In this document: one piece after another, positions 59,440 through 64,000 of the stretch | How positions within the stretch are numbered: position 1 is the stretch's first letter | Layout: every line of letters begins with the position of its first letter | Assembly: GCF_007115105.1 (NCBI RefSeq) | Contig: NZ_SULJ01000011.1 | Span: 62,001 to 126,000 of the forward strand | Origin: Clostridium sp. HBUAS56010 | Lineage (GTDB): Bacteria > Bacillota > Clostridia > Lachnospirales > Lachnospiraceae | DNA length: 64,000 bases | Direction of reading: 5' to 3' | Made by a program: the position numbers and the translations under genes | The notes under the pieces: model-generated | Database searches by the model: none | Seen by the model: the letters and a program-made list of their open reading frames with translations, nothing else | Told to the model about the DNA's origin: nothing

Positions 59440-59688
59440 ATGAATTATAAGACACGCGGAGTCTGCTCAAAAGAAATCAGTTTTGACGTAGAAGATAATA
59501 AGGTCATAAATGTTCAGTTTGTCGGAGGATGCTCCGGGAATACCCAGGGTGTTTCACGCCTGGTGGAAGGAATGGATGTAGATGAAGCCATCAGACGTCT
59601 GGAAGGAATCCAGTGCGGTTTTCGCCCTACTTCCTGCCCAGACCAGCTTTCCATTGCATTAAAAGAATATAAAGAGCACACTCATTGA
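59440..59688 (+). CDS. TSCPD domain protein (TIGR03905 type)
   Basis: 82 aa from the ATG at 59440 (GGAGG upstream); a longer frame starts at 59353 but that lies in the promoter. Sequence NYKTRGVCSKEISFDVEDN, VQFVGGCSGNTQGVSRLVEG and RPTSCPDQLSIAL give the four cysteines (GVCS, GGCSGN, IQCGF, TSCPD) of the TSCPD domain, a possible metal site. The domain also occurs at the end of vitamin-B12-dependent ribonucleotide reductases, where its Cys may shuttle electrons, but as a stand-alone protein the function is not settled. Perfect promoter and a strong terminator suggest constitutive high expression. Confidence 0.9.
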   Translation: MNYKTRGVCSKEISFDVEDNKVINVQFVGGCSGNTQGVSRLVEGMDVDEAIRRLEGIQCGFRPTSCPDQLSIALKEYKEHTH

Positions 59689-59712
59689 CCCATTCGCTGC
59701 ACAACTTTTCAA

Positions 59713-59770
59713 ACGGCACCAAGATATTTGTACAAAACAACGATCTTGGTGCCGTATTTTTTATTTTTTT
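59713..59770 (+). terminator. Terminator after the TSCPD gene
   Basis: ACGGCACCAAGAT / ATCTTGGTGCCGT, 13-bp perfect stem followed by ATTTTTTATTTTTTT. Confidence 0.95.
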
Positions 59771-59821
59771 ACGATATTTGTATGTAAAAGTATAATATTT
59801 TATAAACTTACTGATTAAATA

Positions 59822-59850
59822 TTGACAATATATGGAAATCATCCTAGTAT
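59822..59850 (+). promoter_or_regulatory. Candidate promoter of the PL9-like gene
   Basis: TTGACA (59822-59827), 17-bp spacer, TAGTAT (59845-59850). A second candidate is an extended -10 TGGTATACT near 59930-59938. The leader would be 215 or ~130 bases, so the 386-bp gap 59689-60074 is largely untranslated leader. Confidence 0.5.
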
Positions 59851-60024
59851 TGTTTTATAAACTACTTACAAATGACAACCAATTATTCTTTTACCAGATA
59901 TGTCTGAAAGCTGTCTGCTTCAACATGCGTGGTATACTTTGTGATGGGTTTTCCTCCAAATAAATCTCATACAAAGCATGATGTATCCGCAGAAGCCATA
60001 TGTGCTCAGACATTCTCTGGAAAC

Positions 60025-60048
60025 TTCTGAACAAATAACTGTTCAGAA
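60025..60048 (+). promoter_or_regulatory. Leader inverted repeat before the PL9-like gene
   Basis: TTCTGAACA-AATAAC-TGTTCAGAA, 9-bp perfect arms with a six-base loop, ending 26 bases before the start codon. It could be an RNA hairpin or an operator. Confidence 0.4.
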
Positions 60049-60074
60049 AACCAGATATAGAAAGGGGTTATCAT

Positions 60075-61094
60075 ATGAAAAAAGTGAAAAGAATCACCAG
60101 TATCCTAATGACTTGTCTTGTAACTGCCAGTTTGATCTCCTTCCAGCCGCTTCCTGCAAATGCTGCTTCGGCAACATATTATGTGTCAACAGGCGGAAAA
60201 GACTCCAATAACGGGCAATCAAAGGACAAACCTTTTAAGACCATCGAAAAAGCCATTTCAAAAGCAGACGCCGGAACAACCATTTATGTAATGGCAGGCA
60301 CCTACACTTCTTCCAGTACATTCAAACTGACCAAAAATGGAAGTTCCAGTGCTCCGATTAAAATCCGGAATTACAATGGTCAAAAACCCGTCATAGACTT
60401 TTCAAGTCAGCCATATGCAGATAGTTCCAGAGGATTCCAGATCTCCGGAAGCTACTGGCAGATTGAAGGGCTGACCATTCAAAATGCAGGAGACAACGGT
60501 ATTCACATCAGTGGAAAAAACAATCAGATTAAAGACTGTTTTATTACTAAATGTGGTGATACCGGGCTTCAAATGAGCAATGGAGCCGCCAATAACCGGA
60601 TCATCAATGTGACCTCTACCTATAACTACGATTCTAAAACCGACGGGGAAAACGCAGACGGTTTTGCTGCGAAACTAAGCGTCGGACCTGGCAATGTTTT
60701 TGAAAACTGTACGGCATTACATAATTCCGATGATGGTTTTGACTTTTATTCCGCTGGCAATCCAGTAAAAGTCTACAACTCTGAAGCTTCTTATAATGGA
60801 AAGAAAAGCGGCAATGGCCAGGGCTTTAAAGTAGGCGGCAATCACACCGCAGATAAACACTATCTGGAAGGCTGTGTAGCCATTGGAAATAAATCCAGAG
60901 GTTTTGACCAGAACAATAACACAGGTGCTGTTACTTTAAAGAACTGCACTGGTACAAATAATAATATAAACTTTTATTTTCCAAAAGCACCTAACTCAGG
61001 AAAACATGACTTTAACGGCTGTATCTCCAATGGAGGTAAGAAGAAAGATGTCATTGTAGGTGCAAAGGAAGTCAACTGCTCCTTTAATAAGTAA
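60075..61094 (+). CDS. Secreted right-handed beta-helix protein, PL9 pectate-lyase-like
   Basis: 339 aa. Signal peptide (residues 1-31, cleavage after ANA). The mature protein is a parallel beta-helix: ATYYVSTGGKDSNNGQSKDK and GTTIYVMAGTYTSS at the N-terminus, repeated N-x-I/V-x-(D/N)C rungs, and the PL9-type block NADGFAAKLSVGPGN followed by NSDDGFDFYSAG, where Asp residues bind Ca2+ in Pel9A. Such enzymes cut polygalacturonate by beta-elimination, giving unsaturated uronides of the type GH105/GH88 act on. Located 35 kb from that operon, so the link is functional inference only. RBS AAAGGGG. Confidence 0.85.
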   Translation: MKKVKRITSILMTCLVTASLISFQPLPANAASATYYVSTGGKDSNNGQSKDKPFKTIEKAISKADAGTTIYVMAGTYTSSSTFKLTKNGSSSAPIKIRNYNGQKPVIDFSSQPYADSSRGFQISGSYWQIEGLTIQNAGDNGIHISGKNNQIKDCFITKCGDTGLQMSNGAANNRIINVTSTYNYDSKTDGENADGFAAKLSVGPGNVFENCTALHNSDDGFDFYSAGNPVKVYNSEASYNGKKSGNGQGFKVGGNHTADKHYLEGCVAIGNKSRGFDQNNNTGAVTLKNCTGTNNNINFYFPKAPNSGKHDFNGCISNGGKKKDVIVGAKEVNCSFNK

Positions 61095-61108
61095 TATAAT
61101 AATATTTA

Positions 61109-61157
61109 AGGAAAAGAAGGAATCGCTCCAAAAGAGGGACTCCTTCTTTTCCTTTGC
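61109..61157. terminator. Bidirectional terminator between the PL9-like gene and spmA
   Basis: AAGGAAAAGAAGGA / TCCTTCTTTTCCTT, 14 perfect pairs with a 19-base loop. Confidence 0.85.
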
Positions 61158-61158
61158 A

Positions 61159-61761
61159 TTACCGGTCCAACAGTTTACATGCCACGACTCCCACCAGAGT
61201 GGAGAACAGGGTTGCCGCCAGAGCGGGTCCTACCACAGCCGTTGGATTGGCGCTTCCGTACTGGCTTCTGTAGGCAATCATGGTAACCGGAATCAACTGG
61301 AGGGACGATATATTTAAAATAAGAAAATTACACATTTCATTATTGGCAGTTCCTTCTGGAACAGACTTTTTCTTTCCTTCTTTTCTTCTGTCCTCCTCCA
61401 GTTCTTTTAAAGACTCCATGGCTTTTAACCCCGCAGGCGTCGCCGCCCAGCCAAGTCCCAGAACATTGGCAATCATATTGGTTGCAATATAAGCCAGGGA
61501 TTCATGATCTCCAGGAATTCTGGGAAACAGAAAATGAAGAACAGGACCCATTCTTTTTGACATCCGCTCAATCAGCCCTGATTTCTGTCCAATCTCCATA
61601 ATTCCAGTCCAGAACGACATAATCCCAAGCATAGTAATGCTCAACATGACCGCTTCCTTCGCTGAATTTAAAGCGCCATCTGTTACTGCACTTAAATTTC
61701 CATGCAGTGCTCCCCATAATACTCCAACAAGAATCATAAATGCCCATAGATAATTTAACAT
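61159..61761 (-). CDS. spmA: Spore maturation protein A (SpmA)
   Basis: 200 aa, usual length, a nucleoside-recognition (Gate) type membrane protein with about four to five helices. Signatures SAKEAVMLSITMLGIMSFWT and ANVLGLGWAATPAGLKAME, then NFLILNISSLQLIPVTMIAY near the C-terminus. SpmA with SpmB is needed for spore core dehydration in Bacillus and Clostridium. spmB normally follows directly, but here the downstream neighbour is the convergent PL9-like gene, so spmB is not at this locus. The RBS before the ATG is weak (CGGAAACG). Confidence 0.92.
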   Translation of the reverse strand: MLNYLWAFMILVGVLWGALHGNLSAVTDGALNSAKEAVMLSITMLGIMSFWTGIMEIGQKSGLIERMSKRMGPVLHFLFPRIPGDHESLAYIATNMIANVLGLGWAATPAGLKAMESLKELEEDRRKEGKKKSVPEGTANNEMCNFLILNISSLQLIPVTMIAYRSQYGSANPTAVVGPALAATLFSTLVGVVACKLLDR

Positions 61762-61830
61762 GAACGTTTCCGTGTTCTTTTTCTTGTTTCATCTTATTCT
61801 TCAATCAGACACCTTATGTGTCTTTGCAGT

Positions 61831-61870
61831 AAAAAGAAAAGAACCGGCCCTGTTGGGGAGCCAGCTCTTT
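61831..61870 (-). terminator. Terminator after the P-type ATPase gene
   Basis: Minus-strand AGAGCTGGC...GCCGGTTCT (two G-U pairs) followed by TTTTCTTTTT. Confidence 0.8.
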
Positions 61871-61878
61871 TGCTCTAT

Positions 61879-64000
61879 TTAAAAGGTATCATCCTTTTTG
61901 ATCTTATGAGGAATCAGACGATGACGATACTTATGAAGTTCGCGGATATTGGTCTGATTATCAATAACTTTTCCAATTTCTGCCACAACAGTAGGAATTA
62001 AAGAAAGTCCTGCTGCCAGAAGCCAGTGATAAGTACCGATAGCTGTTAAATCAAAGATTCTTCCCACTGACGGAACTGCTGCCAGAAAGCTAAATACAGC
62101 AATCATTGCAACCGTACTGTAAACCACTGGAAGATTGTCTCTGACCGTTCTCTTAAAGATGGATTTTCTGCTTCGAACCGTAAACAAATGAAGAATCGAA
62201 GTCCAGCCTAAGATTAAGAATGCAACGGTCTGGCCAATTGCCTGAGAAGGTTCATACATTCCAGGAAGTACATGGAATGTTGCGATATAATAACCAATCA
62301 AAACCACTGCCGAACATGCGATGGTCTGCTGAATAATAACCGTTAAAAGTCCTCCGTTTAAAAACCCTTCATCCCTTCGGATCGGTTCACGGTCCATCAG
62401 ACGGGGATCGGACCGCTCTCTGGATAAATAAAGTCCTGGAATACCATCACCCAGTACGTTAACCAAAAGTAACATAATAGGGGTAACTGGAATTCCCCAG
62501 CCTTTCAACTGTGCCACAAGCATAATTACAATCTCAGAAATATTGCATACAAGAAGGAAGTAAATGGTCTTTCTAATGTTAGAATACACATTCCGGCCTT
62601 CTGAAACAGCATCAATAATCGTAGCAAAATTATCATCGGTCAACACCATGTCGGAAGCACTTTTTGCCACTTCTGTCCCGCTTCGTCCCATGGAGATTCC
62701 CACGTCTGCGGCTTTTAGTGCAGGCGTATCATTGACACCATCTCCGGTCATGGATACAACTTCCCCATTCTCCTGCCATGCCTCAACAATCCGGATCTTA
62801 TCCTCTGGTGAAACACGGGCATAAACGGAATACTGATGAATATCCCTGCATAACTCTTCATTGGAAATATTTTTAAGTTCCTGCCCGGTTAAAACCTTTT
62901 CATTCTCTCCCAGTATACCAATATTTCTTGCAATGGCACTTGCCGTTACTGCATGATCTCCCGTAATCATAACCGTTCTGATTCCAGCCATCTTTGCCTT
63001 TTTAACAGCCTCTGCTGCCTCTGGACGAGCCGGATCAATTAAACCAATCAAACCGCATAACTCAAGATCCCGTTCGATTTCTTCCGGTCTTTTCATATCC
63101 GGTGCTTCTTCTGTACGACGGATTCCAAGAGCCAGTACCCTGAGGGCTTCTTCTGCAAAATGTTCATGTACAGCCGAAACTTCTTTTTCAAAAGCTTCAT
63201 CAAACTTATTAAGTGGCAGACGATCTAGAGCGCCCTTTGTAAGGATCAGATATCCTCCTGACACATCTTCTAACACCATTGTCATCATCTTACGTTCTGA
63301 AGAGAAGGGAATCTCTCCCACCATACGATACTGGGCAGAGATACTTTCGTTTGATAATCCCTTATTATGCAGAAGCCGCATAATTGCCTTTTCAGTAGGA
63401 TTTCCCATAATGGTTAAGGTACCATCTGCTTCTGTCTGGACAGAAGCATTACTTGCAAGGGCAAACTTTGCCAGAAAATCTTTCTGCTCCTGTAAAAACT
63501 CCTCATCAGCATCAAATGGATCGTTGCCTGGTATCCAGAGTTTCTCAACGGTCATTAAGTTCTGTGTAAGGGTTCCTGTCTTATCCGAACAGATCACTGA
63601 GGTATTGCCAAGCGTCTCTACCGCTGTCAGTTTTCTTATGAGGGCATTTTTATGAACCATGTTTTTTACACCCTGGGACAGAGACAGTGTTACAATTAAG
63701 TTTAATGTCTCAGGCACAGCCGCTACGGCAAGTGTTGCTGCCAGTGTAATCATGGACCAGAACGGTTCTCCCTGTAACACACCAATAAGAAGTAGTAAAA
63801 TGGCTGCAATGATTGCGATCATACTGATCGACTTTGCCACCTTCTCCAGACGCTGCTGCAGCGGAGTCTTAATCTTCTGGGAATTGTTTAAATAACCAGC
63901 GATTTTCCCCATCTCACTGTTCATTCCGGTACCAGTAACAACTGCCACCCCATGACCAGATGTTACATGACATCCGGAAAATACCATATTAAGCTGATCT
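61879..64000 (-). CDS. Cation-transporting P-type ATPase (P2-type), N-terminus outside the window
   Basis: At least 706 residues, open at the right edge; the in-window sequence begins DQLNMVFSGC, the end of the actuator region (family NMVFSGT). Phosphorylation site ICSDKTGTLTQN, nucleotide-domain Lys near LTKGALDRL, hinge MTGDGVNDTPALKAADVGIS, then six C-terminal membrane helices. The M4 signature that in Ca2+ pumps reads PEGLP is PETLN here (VAAVPETLNLIVTLSLSQGV), while M6 keeps N and D (LLLVNVLGDGIPG). It is closest to PMR1/SERCA-like P2A enzymes, but the M4 change makes the ion uncertain. It exports a cation across the cytoplasmic membrane with ATP. Confidence 0.9.
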   Translation of the reverse strand, partial: DQLNMVFSGCHVTSGHGVAVVTGTGMNSEMGKIAGYLNNSQKIKTPLQQRLEKVAKSISMIAIIAAILLLLIGVLQGEPFWSMITLAATLAVAAVPETLNLIVTLSLSQGVKNMVHKNALIRKLTAVETLGNTSVICSDKTGTLTQNLMTVEKLWIPGNDPFDADEEFLQEQKDFLAKFALASNASVQTEADGTLTIMGNPTEKAIMRLLHNKGLSNESISAQYRMVGEIPFSSERKMMTMVLEDVSGGYLILTKGALDRLPLNKFDEAFEKEVSAVHEHFAEEALRVLALGIRRTEEAPDMKRPEEIERDLELCGLIGLIDPARPEAAEAVKKAKMAGIRTVMITGDHAVTASAIARNIGILGENEKVLTGQELKNISNEELCRDIHQYSVYARVSPEDKIRIVEAWQENGEVVSMTGDGVNDTPALKAADVGISMGRSGTEVAKSASDMVLTDDNFATIIDAVSEGRNVYSNIRKTIYFLLVCNISEIVIMLVAQLKGWGIPVTPIMLLLVNVLGDGIPGLYLSRERSDPRLMDREPIRRDEGFLNGGLLTVIIQQTIACSAVVLIGYYIATFHVLPGMYEPSQAIGQTVAFLILGWTSILHLFTVRSRKSIFKRTVRDNLPVVYSTVAMIAVFSFLAAVPSVGRIFDLTAIGTYHWLLAAGLSLIPTVVAEIGKVIDNQTNIRELHKYRHRLIPHKIKKDDTF

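Overview
This 64 kb window looks like chromosome of an anaerobic, spore-forming Firmicute, most likely a Lachnospiraceae-type clostridium of the Lacrimispora/Enterocloster kind (inference from gene content and moderate-to-low GC, not from a marker gene). Pointers are a complete six-subunit Rnf complex, a rubredoxin-less flavodiiron protein, the sporulation genes spmA and yyaC, a queT with a preQ1-I riboswitch, and a YesMN-controlled sugar-acid locus. I saw no rRNA, tRNA, CRISPR, insertion sequence or phage gene. Most genes are on the minus strand.

Layout. 1-3.5 kb: 5' end of murC, an unrecognised protein with three W-x-G repeats, queT with its riboswitch, then a decayed patch with a truncated DUF4143 ATPase and a second, orphan preQ1-I-like element. 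3.65-8.66 kb: rnfCDGEAB. 8.85-14.3 kb: a TRAP carboxylate transporter (dctPQM) with an M29-type metalloprotein, a RidA protein and a divergent LysR regulator. 14.6-15.4 kb: an AAC(3)-family acetyltransferase. 15.6-25.7 kb: GH105, GH88, a DUF2264 protein and an ABC importer without its own ATPase, facing a YesN/YesM two-component system. 25.8-27.8 kb: an FNR-like regulator and a flavodiiron protein whose promoter has an FNR half-site pair centred at about -41.5.

27.8-40.9 kb is the most unusual part: a nine-gene minus-strand cluster that looks like a Gram-positive synthase-dependent exopolysaccharide machine. It has a BcsA-like GT2 without PilZ, a BcsB-like protein, a DUF2334 deacetylase-like protein, two multi-membrane glycosyltransferase-like proteins, a GtrB-like GT2, a thioredoxin-GH8 fusion and a UDP-GlcNAc 2-epimerase. 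It also has a membrane protein with a degenerate GGDEF domain that keeps an RxxD I-site at the right spacing. By analogy with PelD, that protein may be the c-di-GMP receptor the synthase lacks.

41-64 kb is mostly housekeeping and cell-envelope genes: a secreted FN3-like protein, a chemotaxis receptor, shikimate kinase, a flavin reductase, a CBS/DRTGG family II pyrophosphatase, glucokinase and transketolase (glcK-tkt) behind an envelope/sporulation string (yyaC, a LysM protein with a degenerate JAB/MPN-like N-terminus, DUF5711), pgi, mtnN, a TSCPD protein, a secreted PL9-like beta-helix protein, spmA without spmB, and a P-type cation ATPase cut by the window end.

All family calls are from reading the sequence. 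No database search was run, so domain boundaries, promoters and operators are predictions.
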